Shown here piece by piece: positions 5,249 through 5,424 of a DNA stretch of 5,424 bases. The stretch comes from Acidobacteriaceae bacterium (lineage in GTDB: Bacteria > Acidobacteriota > Terriglobia > Terriglobales > SbA1). Position numbers and translations under genes: made by a program. The notes beneath the pieces were generated by a model that saw only the letters and a list, made by a program, of their open reading frames with translations, did not search any database and was not told the origin of the DNA. The stretch spans positions 6,726-12,149 of the forward strand of contig PLEA01000502.1 in NCBI GenBank assembly GCA_003136335.1. The letters are read 5' to 3'. Numbering within the stretch: the first letter of the stretch is position 1; the number at the start of each line of letters is the position of its first letter.

Positions 5249-5424
5249 ATGGCCACCACTACGGTCCCTGAAGTTACGAAGAAGACCGCGCCCGTTACTC
5301 TCACCCCCAATGCTGTTGCCAAGGTGCAAGAGATTATGGGGCAGCAGAATCCCGTTCCTGCCGGCTTGCGCATCGGAGTGGTGGGTGGCGGATGCTCCGG
5401 TTTCTCCTATTCGATGCAATTTGA
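5249..5424 (+). CDS. A-type iron-sulfur cluster carrier (IscA/ErpA/SufA, HesB family), N-terminal part (cut by window edge)
   Basis: Fifty-eight full codons are visible before the right edge. After a polar Thr/Val/Lys-rich extension of about 14 residues, the family core begins at about residue 16 (VTLTPNAVAKVQEIM). It continues into LRIGVVGGGCSGFSY (40-54). The GGGCSGF motif carries the first of three conserved cysteines (C49) that bind the cluster or iron; the C-terminal CxC pair would lie beyond the edge. These proteins are cytoplasmic and hand Fe-S clusters to target enzymes. The GGGCSGF form is closer to ErpA than to IscA (TSGCSGM), but the fragment is too short to name it. It stands divergent from the small membrane protein gene with its own extended -10 promoter and strong ribosome binding site. 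No other iron-sulfur assembly gene is seen in the window. Confidence 0.92.
   Translation, partial: MATTTVPEVTKKTAPVTLTPNAVAKVQEIMGQQNPVPAGLRIGVVGGGCSGFSYSMQF

Overview
The window looks like a Gram-negative bacterial chromosome of moderately high GC. Three periplasmic adaptor proteins and a MacB-type permease only make sense with an inner membrane, a periplasm and an outer membrane. The overall style (tandem HlyD-type adaptors ahead of a MacB/FtsX permease, and two-transmembrane small proteins beside an IscA-type gene) reminds me of Acidobacteriota. That taxonomic guess is inference from general familiarity, not something the sequence proves.

Positions 1-4223, minus strand: a tightly packed operon read from right to left. 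Its order is adaptor A (3048-4223), adaptor B (1801-3048), adaptor C (485-1789), then the first 161 codons of a MacB/FtsX-like ABC transporter permease that runs off the left edge. A/B and C/permease each overlap by one base (TGATG and TAATG), and B/C are 11 bases apart. Each start has a purine-rich ribosome binding site. The genes are therefore probably cotranscribed and translationally coupled. Together they suggest a tripartite efflux or secretion machine: the permease in the inner membrane, the adaptors spanning the periplasm, and an outer-membrane TolC-like channel. The ATPase and the channel are not visible here. The odd point is three different adaptors for one visible permease. A lacks the C-terminal membrane-proximal domain that B and C have, yet all three keep the same short motif at the middle of a helical hairpin of nearly identical length.

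Positions 4224-4673: about 450 bases with no convincing gene. The region must hold the 3' end of the next transcript and probably the operon promoter, but I see only weak signals and short repeats or hairpins.

Positions 4674-4943, minus strand: a small membrane protein of unknown function (89 residues, two transmembrane segments, acidic loop). Positions 4944-5248 are a divergent intergenic region with a good extended -10 promoter facing right and a lone TATAAT facing left. Positions 5249-5424, plus strand: the first 58 codons of an A-type iron-sulfur carrier (IscA/ErpA/SufA family), cut by the right edge.
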